This document shows positions 1 to 7,588 of a stretch of 12,919 bases of DNA, piece by piece; the stretch's first letter is position 1; each line of letters begins with the position of its first letter. The translations under genes and the position numbers were made by a program. Under the pieces are notes generated by a model. That model worked only from the letters and a program-made list of their open reading frames with translations. It did not search any database and had not been told where the DNA came from. Where the stretch lies: positions 1 through 12,919 of the forward strand of contig CAZSSM010000133.1 in assembly GCA_964609385.1 (NCBI GenBank). Direction: 5' to 3'. Origin of the DNA: CAZSSM01 sp964609385. Its GTDB lineage: Bacteria > Planctomycetota > Planctomycetia > Isosphaerales > Isosphaeraceae.

Positions 1-62
1 GAAAGACGTGTTTTGAGGTGCCGAAACACCGATCTATCCGAGAGCTTGCGCTGTTCGATCGC

Positions 63-356
63 TCAGCCGACTACAGCTAGGATGTCGTCCTCACGCATCA
101 GGAGGACGGTCTTGTCACTGAGCTTGAATTCGTCACCGGCATAGGAAGTGAACAAAACCTTGTCACCTTCCTTGACCTGGAGGGCGCGTCGCTTGCCGTC
201 CTTGGTGAGTCGGCCCTCGCCGATGGCCAGGACGGTGCCCTGTTGCGGCTTGTCACGAGCCGTGTCCGGCAGCACGATCCCGCCAGCGGTCGTCTCCTCA
301 GCGGAGGCCCGCTCGACCACGACCCGGTCCCCCAGCGGCTGAATCTGGATTCCCAT
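63..356 (-). CDS. groS: Co-chaperonin GroES (Hsp10), 97 aa
   Basis: GroES caps the GroEL chaperonin ring as a cytoplasmic heptamer and closes the folding chamber in an ATP-dependent cycle. The protein is recognisable end to end: an N-terminal PLGDRVVVE strand (residues 7-15), a mobile loop around residues 20-40 with the GroEL-binding GGIVLP motif (25-30), and the C-terminal stretch SYAGDEFKL...LLMREDDILAVV (71-96). The 97-residue length is normal for the family. The ATG at 356 is chosen because AGGGA lies 9 nt upstream; an in-frame TTG at 362 would add two residues but leaves only 3 nt to that site. The remaining 62 bases to the window edge show no groEL start, although groEL could begin just outside. 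No CIRCE repeat is visible upstream. Identity is near certain. Confidence 0.97.
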   Translation of the reverse strand: MGIQIQPLGDRVVVERASAEETTAGGIVLPDTARDKPQQGTVLAIGEGRLTKDGKRRALQVKEGDKVLFTSYAGDEFKLSDKTVLLMREDDILAVVG

Positions 357-365
357 CGTCAACTA

Positions 366-370
366 TCCCT
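366..370 (-). promoter_or_regulatory. Ribosome binding site deciding the groES start
   Basis: On the minus strand this reads AGGGA and lies 9 nt before the ATG at 356. It supports that start over the in-frame TTG at 362, for which the spacing would be only 3 nt. Confidence 0.6.
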
Positions 371-398
371 GGAAAGGTGGTTCCGTTGAATTGTTTGA

Positions 399-440
399 GC
401 CTAGTAGGCCCAAGACCCCGAGGGTCGTGGAAGACCCTCG
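399..440 (-). promoter_or_regulatory. Inverted repeats in the groES upstream region
   Basis: Positions 419-426 (CGAGGGTC) and 433-440 (GACCCTCG) form a perfect 8-bp inverted repeat around a 6-nt loop, 63-84 nt upstream of the groES ATG. A smaller one, GCCTA-g-TAGGC, sits at 399-409. The larger repeat could be a regulator site or 5'UTR hairpin for groES, or a terminator for the minus-strand gene ending at 629, though no T-run follows it. It does not resemble the CIRCE consensus (TTAGCACTC-N9-GAGTGCTAA). The pairing is seen directly; the role is inferred. Confidence 0.4.
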
Positions 441-628
441 AGACGTGGGGCCCCGGGGAAGGTCAGCGGGGAGCGTGAGGTCTCTCCCGGGGCATCGCAA
501 ACGGTGAGTTCGCTCAACCTCATGCAACCGGTGTGCCTAGGGGTGTCAATGGACTCCAAACCGTGAATCGCTCGGGAGATAGGGCGAGCGGGATTCCGGT
601 CTGTTTGCGTTCCGACTGCCGCGTCGCA

Positions 629-2290
629 TCATCGCGACCCCGACCGAACTGCCGATCTGGCAGTCTCCTCCCCATCGAGGACCTCAGGCGGTTCCGATCG
701 CGCGAAGGTGTTGGTCAGCGGGACGATCCACGAGGCGAGTCTGGGCCAGGATAGTTCCAGATGATAGCCATTCTTCGTCTCCCGTCCTTGGATCCGAATC
801 GGCGCAATCCGCGCGGTCTCGACCGCCCAAGTCGTTCCCAACCGCTGCAGATCAGGGAGTCGACCCGGCCAGAACAGCCCAAACTGGCTGGTCCTGTGGA
901 GAAACCGACCGCGATCGGGATCGTTCGGCCATCGGCTGGCGATGCTCGGGATCGCTCCGACAACCACGGCTCGAGCGCGAACGGTCGAGGTTGGAGTGCC
1001 ACAGATCAAGAGGGAACGACCCGCCTCGACCACGCCGATCCGATCGGCCTTAACGATCCCCAATCGATCGAGTGGGTCCATGAGCGGTTCAACGACCCGG
1101 GTTCGGATCGTCTGACATGCTTCCTCTGTCCCGGCATGGAGCGCTAGGATCCAATCGAATTCGGAGCGAGCCTCGGCAATTGGGGCCTCCACCGGTCGTT
1201 GGATCATCAGGGTGAGTCCCTCCAGGTTCGGCCAGAGGTCGCGGTCGAGGTTGACTCCGGCCGGAACGCCCAACAGTGTGAGCCGGGTCATCAAGGGGAG
1301 GGGAGGTGGTGCGGTTGTCGGCAGGATCGCGGTTTCGATCGCCTCCAAGAGCGAAGCGAAGGCGGGTTGCCCTCGGCCGTCTCGTCGAACGACGGTGGAG
1401 ACGACCGCCAGCAAACCGGGCTCCGGGACGAGATCGAGCCATTCCCGAGCCACGATTGAAGAGGACTCCTCGTGTTCCTCTTGAGGCGGATCGTCGCTCG
1501 TGATCGTCAATCGCGCTTCGAGCGTCCCGTTGTGAAGCCCCAAGCCGCCCTCGATTCGGGTTACCCCCAAATCGTCCATGCCTCGGATCGCGCGTTGAGC
1601 CCAGTCGGGCCAGAGCAGCCGGGAATTGGGCTGGAGGCGAGGGGATTCCAACCCGCGGATTACCACAAACGTGCCCGAGGACCAGGAGGGGATCGGCGGC
1701 TCAAAGGGGGAATAGGCCCATTCCAGAGCGCGGAGCGATGAAGCAATCCGCAAGGGTGGCTCATCGAGGCGGGCTAGGGGACTCCCCGCGCCGCCCAGGA
1801 CATCGACGAGTCCATTCGGGTCGACGAGACTTGACCCCTCGGTCAACGCCAAGGCTAAGAGCAGGTCCGAAAGCGTCCCATCGTCTTGAGGAATCCGCAA
1901 TCGCCAACCGACGGACCCGTGGTTGTCCGGATCGGGTCCAAATTCCAAGATCGCCCGATCCAGACGATCCAGCTCGGCGACCATCTCGGGATTGAGCAGG
2001 CTGATCAGGGCCTCGAGGAGCTTGCTCAACTCGGGGAGTCGCCCGGGGCCGGTCACGCTCTGACTCTGCCGACGCATCACCAACGCCTGAGCCGGATGCG
2101 CCGCCAGTGACTCACCAAACAGGGTCAGGGCCTCACGAAGTTGCGCGGCCGGATCGCGGAAGACGATGACCAGCGGCGGGGGCTCGTCGGCCTGCTTGAG
2201 CGGTTCCGAGGGCTCGACCACCGCAAGCGATGCCGACGCAAACAGGCCCCAGATCATCACCGTCCACCCAATTGGCGTCCGCTCAAGCAT
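629..2290 (-). CDS. Exported protein of unknown function, 553 aa
   Basis: No family is recognised with confidence. The ATG at 2290 is chosen because GAGG lies 7 nt upstream and the protein then opens with a signal peptide: MLERTP, a hydrophobic stretch (about 8-23) and an S-L-A site at 21-23 that fits signal peptidase I. The frame stays open for 45 more codons upstream, but those read as Arg/Pro-rich non-coding translation. The mature part mixes hydrophobic alpha/beta segments with Pro-rich linkers (about 27-40 and 323-333) and an acidic run near 266-277. A segment around 347-363 (LDRDLWPNLEGLTLMI) loosely recalls large periplasmic proteins common in planctomycetes (DUF3352-like), but this is an impression. 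There is no transmembrane helix after the signal and no catalytic motif. It lies divergent from nuoL, with no sign of a functional link. The gene is likely real from its length, signal peptide and codon bias. Confidence 0.8.
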   Translation of the reverse strand: MLERTPIGWTVMIWGLFASASLAVVEPSEPLKQADEPPPLVIVFRDPAAQLREALTLFGESLAAHPAQALVMRRQSQSVTGPGRLPELSKLLEALISLLNPEMVAELDRLDRAILEFGPDPDNHGSVGWRLRIPQDDGTLSDLLLALALTEGSSLVDPNGLVDVLGGAGSPLARLDEPPLRIASSLRALEWAYSPFEPPIPSWSSGTFVVIRGLESPRLQPNSRLLWPDWAQRAIRGMDDLGVTRIEGGLGLHNGTLEARLTITSDDPPQEEHEESSSIVAREWLDLVPEPGLLAVVSTVVRRDGRGQPAFASLLEAIETAILPTTAPPPLPLMTRLTLLGVPAGVNLDRDLWPNLEGLTLMIQRPVEAPIAEARSEFDWILALHAGTEEACQTIRTRVVEPLMDPLDRLGIVKADRIGVVEAGRSLLICGTPTSTVRARAVVVGAIPSIASRWPNDPDRGRFLHRTSQFGLFWPGRLPDLQRLGTTWAVETARIAPIRIQGRETKNGYHLELSWPRLASWIVPLTNTFARSEPPEVLDGEETARSAVRSGSR

Positions 2291-2621
2291 TGATCGACCT
2301 CGGAAGATTGTTGGAAAGCGTTTCGCCCGGCTCGATCGATCGAATCCGAACAACCGCTGGCGTGGGTTGTTGGGTACGGGACCGGTGCGTCGAAGGATCG
2401 GCTTGCGGCATGTGGCGCATCTCACCTATGGTCGTCTCCTTCCCGTAATGCCCGACCCACACTCCTCGGTCATTGCGCCACAATCCGGTTCGCGAATGTG
2501 GATCGATCCCGATGCGGGCCGTAATTGGGTTCGTCCTTGGTCGCGACATGCACATACTCAGGAATCTTGATCGAGACGCGATGTTCGAAACTGCCTTGAA
2601 CGACGATCGGGAGCCCCGTTC
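2291..2621. other. Divergent intergenic region between the exported protein and nuoL
   Basis: This 331-bp region must carry promoters for both divergent genes, but I see no convincing -35/-10 pair. A weak inverted repeat, CCACA/TGTGG, lies at 2478-2482 and 2497-2501. A GGGAG ribosome site (2609-2613) lies 8 nt before the nuoL ATG. Open frames crossing the region have no protein-like composition. No nuoK or other nuo gene is present. Confidence 0.6.
2298..2301 (-). promoter_or_regulatory. Ribosome binding site for the exported protein
   Basis: GAGG on the minus strand, 7 nt before the ATG at 2290. It selects this start, directly ahead of the signal peptide, over the longer open frame reaching 2425. 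Confidence 0.5.
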
Positions 2622-4610
2622 ATGACCTGGCACGCCTGGCTCGTCCTGGCTTTGATCGGTCCCTCGTTTCTCGCGTCGGCGATCGGTACCCTTGCCGGTC
2701 GACGACTCGGTCGAACGCAAGGGTGGTTGGCCACCGGACTCTCGGCTTTGGGGACGTTGGCCTCGATCGGCTTGATCGCAGCCCGTTGGTCCGACTCAGT
2801 CGTGATTGCATCTCTCGACGGCTTGAGCGACCCTTGGCGGCAAACCGTTCTCGGATTAGACCTGCCGGGTCCCACCAGCACGTTCACCATCACCTTTGGG
2901 TTCGCGGTCGATCGCTGGGCTGCGCTGTTCTTGGGATTTGTCAGTGTCTTAGCGACGCTCACCCACGTTTATGCCTTGGGGTTCCTGAGAGACGAGCCGG
3001 ACCAACCCCGGTTCTTCACATACTTACCGCTGTTCGTCGGGTCGATGTTGCTCTTGGTGGTCTCGCCGAACCTCCTGCAGCTCTATGCGTGTTGGGAGCT
3101 GATCGGTCTGGGCAGTTACGTCTTGATCAGCTTCTGGCGGACCAATCCCTCAGCGGTCCAAGCGGGTACCAAGGCGTTCGTGGTCAATCGGATCGGCGAT
3201 GCGGGCCTCCTAATCGCGTTGGGCTTGTTCGTCGGTTACGCCGGGACGCTCGACCTAAATGCGCTGGCCGCCGGAGCGACCGAGTCGATGCCGACCTGGG
3301 CATTGATGCTCGCTTGTGCCGGCATCACCTTGGGATGTTTCGGCAAAAGTGCTCAAACACCCCTGCACGTCTGGCTACCTGATGCGATGGCCGGTCCGAC
3401 CCCGGTCTCGGCCCTGATCCACGCTGCGACGCTGGTGGCGGCCGGCGTCTACCTGTTGGGTCGAACCCTTGTCTTTTTCCCAGAGCCGATCGGCCTGATT
3501 ATCGCCTACAACGGGGCGTTCACGTTCCTCTTCGCCGCCTTGGTGGCGGGCGTTCAGCGCGACATCAAGCGGACCTTGGCCTACTCCACGATCAGTCAGC
3601 TCGGCACGATGATGATCGCCCTGGGCTGCGGCGCGTGGTCCACCGCGGTGGTCCATCTACTGACCCATGGGTTTCTTAAGGCGTTGCTGTTCCTGGGCGC
3701 GGGGAGCGTCGCGAATGGTGCCGGGACTTACGACCTCTCGCGACTGGGCGGTCTCCGAAAACGGATGCCCTGGACGGCCTGGACGATGGGTCTGGCCGCG
3801 CTCTCGTTGGCCGGACTGCCCCCGCTGGCCGGCTTCTTTTCGAAAGACGCCATCCTGGCCATCGCTCTTGAGACGGCCGATCGGAACCCCGAGCACATCG
3901 GACTGTTCCTGCTCCCCTTGATCGGCACGGCCTTGACCGGGTTTTATCTGTCTCGGCTCTGGTTGCTCTGTTTTTCCGGAGCGCCTCGGTCCGAAGGCGC
4001 CGCCGAGGCCGAGGAGTCCTCCGCGCTGCTGGTCGTGCCGTTGGTCATCTTGGTCGTGCCCAGCGTGCTTGTGGCCTGGCCGGTCTTCGGTTTGGAACCG
4101 CTCCTCAGTTCGATCGGCCCGAGCGGTTTAGAAATGACCTCGATGTTCCGCTGGGACGTCGTCGCCGGCGCAGTGATGACCGTCTCTTTGGGGATCGTGG
4201 TCGCCTCAACGTTGTACTTGCCGATCCGTCGGATCGATCCGGCCCGCTTGGCCCGTCGCTTTGGCGTCCTCTCAAGGCTCCTGACCGACCGCCATTTGGT
4301 CGACCTGCTCTATCGGACCCTGCTGGTCCGACCGACCTTGCATCTCGCGAAAGGCTTGGCACGCTTCGACCGCCGAGTCCTCGACCTCGTCCCGAGGGCC
4401 CTGGCAGTCAACGCGACCCGGATCGGCCGTTTCGCTGGGATCGTCGATCGTCGCGGGGTCGACCAACCGACGCGGACGATTCCGTTCGGACTGGGCCAAC
4501 TCGGTCGATTCGGGTCGCGACTCCAGACCGGCCGGATCCGCGACTACGTGCTTGGCTTCTCGATCGCGATGACGGTCCTGCTGCTGACAACTTGGATTTG
4601 GACGCGTTGA
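2622..4610 (+). CDS. nuoL: NADH-quinone oxidoreductase subunit L, 662 aa
   Basis: NuoL is the distal antiporter-like subunit of the complex I membrane arm and takes part in proton translocation coupled to NADH:quinone electron transfer. About 16 membrane helices are visible. Key charged residues are in place: E159 in the CWEL motif, K242 in GKSAQTPLHVWLPDA, H267 in IHAATLVAAG, H345/H349 and K353 in HLLTHGFLKALLFLGAGS, and K408 in FFSKDAIL. Residues about 530-640 form the amphipathic lateral-helix region, followed by the final membrane helix (about 642-660). This C-terminal extension marks true NuoL and argues against the shorter DabB or MrpA-like relatives. The start is supported by GGGAG 8 nt upstream. 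nuoM follows after 60 bp in the same direction. Unusually, no nuoK precedes it. Confidence 0.95.
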   Translation: MTWHAWLVLALIGPSFLASAIGTLAGRRLGRTQGWLATGLSALGTLASIGLIAARWSDSVVIASLDGLSDPWRQTVLGLDLPGPTSTFTITFGFAVDRWAALFLGFVSVLATLTHVYALGFLRDEPDQPRFFTYLPLFVGSMLLLVVSPNLLQLYACWELIGLGSYVLISFWRTNPSAVQAGTKAFVVNRIGDAGLLIALGLFVGYAGTLDLNALAAGATESMPTWALMLACAGITLGCFGKSAQTPLHVWLPDAMAGPTPVSALIHAATLVAAGVYLLGRTLVFFPEPIGLIIAYNGAFTFLFAALVAGVQRDIKRTLAYSTISQLGTMMIALGCGAWSTAVVHLLTHGFLKALLFLGAGSVANGAGTYDLSRLGGLRKRMPWTAWTMGLAALSLAGLPPLAGFFSKDAILAIALETADRNPEHIGLFLLPLIGTALTGFYLSRLWLLCFSGAPRSEGAAEAEESSALLVVPLVILVVPSVLVAWPVFGLEPLLSSIGPSGLEMTSMFRWDVVAGAVMTVSLGIVVASTLYLPIRRIDPARLARRFGVLSRLLTDRHLVDLLYRTLLVRPTLHLAKGLARFDRRVLDLVPRALAVNATRIGRFAGIVDRRGVDQPTRTIPFGLGQLGRFGSRLQTGRIRDYVLGFSIAMTVLLLTTWIWTR

Positions 4611-4659
4611 GCCGCGTCGACGGATCATCATTCCCTGACATCCCCACGATCCATCCCTT

Positions 4660-4664
4660 GAGGG
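4660..4664 (+). promoter_or_regulatory. Ribosome binding site of nuoM
   Basis: GAGGG, 6 nt before the nuoM ATG in the 60-bp nuoL-nuoM spacer. It shows independent translation initiation rather than translational coupling by overlap. Confidence 0.5.
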
Positions 4665-4670
4665 TGACGC

Positions 4671-6284
4671 ATGTCCGATCTCGTCCTCTTGAGCCTCGTC
4701 TGGATGGTCCCGCTGATCGGTTCGGGACTGGTCTTCCTGCTGCCGAACAGCGCACACGGGGCGCTTCGGTTGACCGCCTTGGCGACGACGATCGCGACCT
4801 TGCTCGTCTGCGGGATCGTTGCTGCGAGCTACCTGACGATCGAGGTCTCGGGGGCTCCGCTCCGCACCGTCGATCTCGGCGAACGGATCGCGAGCAGCGT
4901 GGACGGCGACTTGGCGGTCCGTCATGTCTGGATTCCGCAACTGGACGTCGACTACGGGCTGGGTGTTGACGGCTTGAGCCTCGGCCTCCTGCTGCTGACC
5001 TCGACTTTGGCGGTCCTGGCCTGCCTCGCCTCGTGGGGGATCGCCGAGCGAACCCAACTTTACTTCGGCCTCTTCCTCATACTGGAGTCGGCCTGCCTCG
5101 GGGTCTTCTTGGCAACAGACCTTGTCCTCTTTTATTTGTTCTTTGAGTTCATGCTGTTGCCGATGTACTTCCTGATCGCGCTTTGGGGCGGACCCGAGCG
5201 CGATCATGCGGCCTTGAAGTTTCTGCTTTACACGCTGTTCGGGTCGGTCTTCCTGCTGCTGGCGATCCTCGGCCTCTACTTCGGCGATGGGGCCTCGACA
5301 GCGCCTCGGACCTTCCAGATCGGCGAGTTGGCGGCGATCGCTCAGGCACCAGGCGGGTTCGACCTCCGATTCCAATACACCATCGCTCTGCTGTTTCTCG
5401 TCGGGTTCGTCATCAAGCTACCCGCCGTTCCGTTCCATACCTGGCTCCCCGACGCCCACGTCCAAGCACCGACGCCGATCAGCATGATGCTGGCCGGCGT
5501 CCTGCTCAAGGTGGGGGGATATGGCCTGATCCGGCTCGCTTGGCCACTCGCGCCGCTCGGTCTGGCCGAACTGGCTTGGTTACCGATCGGTTTGGGGACG
5601 TTGAGCATCGTCTATGGCGCATTGACGGCCCTCGGCCAGAGCCATTACAAGTCCCTGGTCGCCTACAGCTCGATCAGTCACATGGGGTACGTCCTGCTCG
5701 GTCTGGGCCTGGCCGCATCGAATGCCGAGGTCCGTCCCGCCGCGTTGGCCGGCGCCTACGCGATGCTGCTGGCACACGGGATCACCTCGGCGGGCCTCTT
5801 CTTCTGCGTGGGGTCGGCGGAGAAGCGGACCGGCACGTTGACCTTGGATCACATGGGCGGGTTGGTGGCGCGAATGCCGTTCGGGACCGGTGTGGCCTCC
5901 TTGTTGCTCTTCGCCACGCTCGGCCTGCCGGGTCTCTGTGTTTTTGTGGCCGAGGCCTTGGTGATCCTCGCCGCGATCCGCGCCCAACTTCTCTGCGGGA
6001 TCCTGGCGGCGCTCTCGATCGTGATCACCGCCGGCACGATGCTCTGGACGCTCCAGCGGGCGTATCTCGGCTCGACGCCTCGAACCACAACCCCTGAGCC
6101 GTCGGCCAGTCCAGAGAACGACCCTTCTTCGGTCAACAGCGACCTGCCTCACGACCTCGATCTTCGCGAACGGCTGATCGCGATCCCGTTGGTGATCTTG
6201 GCCGTCGCGCTCGGGGTACTCCCCCAGCTCCTGATCTTCGATTGGGTCGGGCCGACCCTAAGCCAACTCGTCTCGGACCGTTGA
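4671..6284 (+). CDS. nuoM: NADH-quinone oxidoreductase subunit M, 537 aa
   Basis: NuoM is the second antiporter-like proton-pumping subunit of complex I. Diagnostic features are E159 in LFFEFMLLPMYFLIALWGG, K249 in FVIKLPAVPFHTWLPDAHVQAPTP (two overlapping short motifs), K280 in LLKVGGYGLIRL, the YSSISHMGYVLLG segment (332-344), H369 in the LLAHGITSAGLFF helix, and E428 in the helix that ends the proton path. About 14 membrane helices are visible, with a hydrophilic Pro/Ser-rich loop near 469-495. The usual GLNGFVGE stretch reads GLCVFVAE here, so two conserved glycines are replaced while the functional glutamate is kept. Co-transcription with nuoL is likely. No nuoN follows; the next gene is convergent rtcB. 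Confidence 0.95.
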   Translation: MSDLVLLSLVWMVPLIGSGLVFLLPNSAHGALRLTALATTIATLLVCGIVAASYLTIEVSGAPLRTVDLGERIASSVDGDLAVRHVWIPQLDVDYGLGVDGLSLGLLLLTSTLAVLACLASWGIAERTQLYFGLFLILESACLGVFLATDLVLFYLFFEFMLLPMYFLIALWGGPERDHAALKFLLYTLFGSVFLLLAILGLYFGDGASTAPRTFQIGELAAIAQAPGGFDLRFQYTIALLFLVGFVIKLPAVPFHTWLPDAHVQAPTPISMMLAGVLLKVGGYGLIRLAWPLAPLGLAELAWLPIGLGTLSIVYGALTALGQSHYKSLVAYSSISHMGYVLLGLGLAASNAEVRPAALAGAYAMLLAHGITSAGLFFCVGSAEKRTGTLTLDHMGGLVARMPFGTGVASLLLFATLGLPGLCVFVAEALVILAAIRAQLLCGILAALSIVITAGTMLWTLQRAYLGSTPRTTTPEPSASPENDPSSVNSDLPHDLDLRERLIAIPLVILAVALGVLPQLLIFDWVGPTLSQLVSDR

Positions 6285-6363
6285 GGATGAATGGTTCTTG
6301 AAGGGCCTCGACGGGATCGGATAGGGAGAGAGAGCCTCAACGTCGTCGAATCGCAGCTGTTGG

Positions 6364-6391
6364 CCCACGTCGACGTTCGATCCGACGTGGG
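6364..6391. terminator. Candidate hairpin terminator between convergent nuoM and rtcB
   Basis: A perfect 9-bp inverted repeat, CCCACGTCG (6364-6372) and CGACGTGGG (6383-6391), encloses a 10-nt loop. It sits 80 bp after the nuoM stop and 10 bp after the rtcB stop, so it is well placed to end transcription from both sides. Neither side has a T-run, so classic intrinsic termination is not assured. Confidence 0.5.
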
Positions 6392-6400
6392 TAGGACCGC

Positions 6401-7588
6401 TCAATCCTTGTAGGGATCGTGGATCTCCGGGCCGGCCATCGCGACCCCGAGCGGTCGGAGCACATGCAGGATCTTGATCGTGTCGCGGTGCTGGTCGAGC
6501 ACGTCGTTGAGGCGTCGATAGGCCTGAGGCGCCTCGTCGAGGTCGCCGCCCCGCAGACAGACGTTCCGCTCCTTGAGCCAGCGGTGCATCTCGTGTCGGC
6601 TGATTCGCCCACTTTGGCGAACACGTTTGCCGCTGGGTTCGCGGACGGTCTTGCCCTTGGCGGCGGTCCGGCTCATGACCCGACCGGCGCCGTGGACGGT
6701 TGAGTAGAGCGACTCCCGAGCGAGTTTCGAATCGACCCCCTGGACGATCACCGCGTCGTCACCCATCGAGCCGCCCACGAACCCCTTCTGGCCGGGGAAG
6801 GCGGGCGTGGCTCCTTTGCGAACAACCCAGAGCGGTTGGCTGTTATGCTCCTCACGCCAGGCGTAGTTGTGATGGTTGTGGACTTCGTCGACGATCGAAG
6901 CGCCCAGGATCTCGCGGACGACGTGTCCAGCGACGTACTCGCGGCCAGCGTAGGCGTAGCGACCGGCCAGGGTCATCGCCCGGATGTAACGCCGGCCCAG
7001 GTCCGATTCGACCTCGAGGAGCGTTGGGGGGACATCCATGCCGTCGCGGCCACCGGCCAGCTTGAGGAACCGAGTCGCGGTCCGGTGTCCGAGACCCCGC
7101 GACCCAAAGTGAACACCGACCCAGACCCGATCCTCCTCGTCGACGAAGACGTCGACGTAGTGGTTGCCCGAGCCGACGGTCCCCAACTGGTCACGGGCCA
7201 TCCGCTTCAAGCCCGAGACTTCCCGTTCCTCCCAAGCCTCGTCGTCAAACAGCTCGTGATCGACTGGGGTCGGGTTGGTCCGCCCGACGCCGAAAGAGAT
7301 CTGCTTGGCGATGTCGTCCATGATCGACTCGATCCGAGGCTGGATCTCGTCTCCACGCGCATCGGTCTTGTAGGCCAGGTTGCCGCAACCGATGTCGTAG
7401 CCGACGCCCGAGACCGCGATGTGGTCCCGATACGCGACGACGCCACCGACCGGCTGCGAGTAGCCCTTATGCCCATCGGCACAGAGCACGCCCGCCACAG
7501 CTTGGTCTCGAACGCAACGCTTCAGTTGCTCAACGGTCGCCTCATCGTGCGTCCCGAAAATCCGAATGGCCTCGCCCTGTTCGTTCAC
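6401..7588 (-). CDS. rtcB: RNA-splicing ligase RtcB family protein, 395 aa
   Basis: RtcB joins RNA 2',3'-cyclic-phosphate or 3'-phosphate ends to 5'-OH ends using GTP and Mn2+, in RNA repair or tRNA splicing. Active-site residues equivalent to the archaeal enzyme are visible: D65 and C68 in VGYDIGCGN, N142/H143 in GSGNH, H160 in GVHFGSRG, the histidine cluster HNHH (237-240), and H299 in STVHGAGRVMSR, the likely guanylylated histidine. The family begins close to the IRIFGTHDEATVEQ segment, and GGAGA lies 8 nt before the GTG at 7588, so that start is preferred. The frame is open to an ATG at 7744, which would add 52 Arg-rich residues with no good ribosome site. No archease, rtcA or rtcR is nearby. 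The family is certain; the exact start is moderately sure. Confidence 0.9.
   Translation of the reverse strand: MNEQGEAIRIFGTHDEATVEQLKRCVRDQAVAGVLCADGHKGYSQPVGGVVAYRDHIAVSGVGYDIGCGNLAYKTDARGDEIQPRIESIMDDIAKQISFGVGRTNPTPVDHELFDDEAWEEREVSGLKRMARDQLGTVGSGNHYVDVFVDEEDRVWVGVHFGSRGLGHRTATRFLKLAGGRDGMDVPPTLLEVESDLGRRYIRAMTLAGRYAYAGREYVAGHVVREILGASIVDEVHNHHNYAWREEHNSQPLWVVRKGATPAFPGQKGFVGGSMGDDAVIVQGVDSKLARESLYSTVHGAGRVMSRTAAKGKTVREPSGKRVRQSGRISRHEMHRWLKERNVCLRGGDLDEAPQAYRRLNDVLDQHRDTIKILHVLRPLGVAMAGPEIHDPYKD

Noticed and set aside
1..62. Start of groEL downstream of groES
   Set aside because: No start codon with a ribosome site and no GroEL N-terminal sequence is visible before the window edge.
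2622..4610. nuoL read as DabB, the NuoL-like half of an inorganic-carbon transporter
   Set aside because: The protein has the long C-terminal lateral-helix extension of true NuoL, is followed by nuoM, and no DabA (DUF2309) gene is adjacent.
4272..5375. Long minus-strand open frame (367 codons) opposite nuoL/nuoM
   Set aside because: It is antisense to two certain genes, very rich in Arg, Gln, Asp and Glu, has no ribosome site, and arises from the GC-rich codon pattern.
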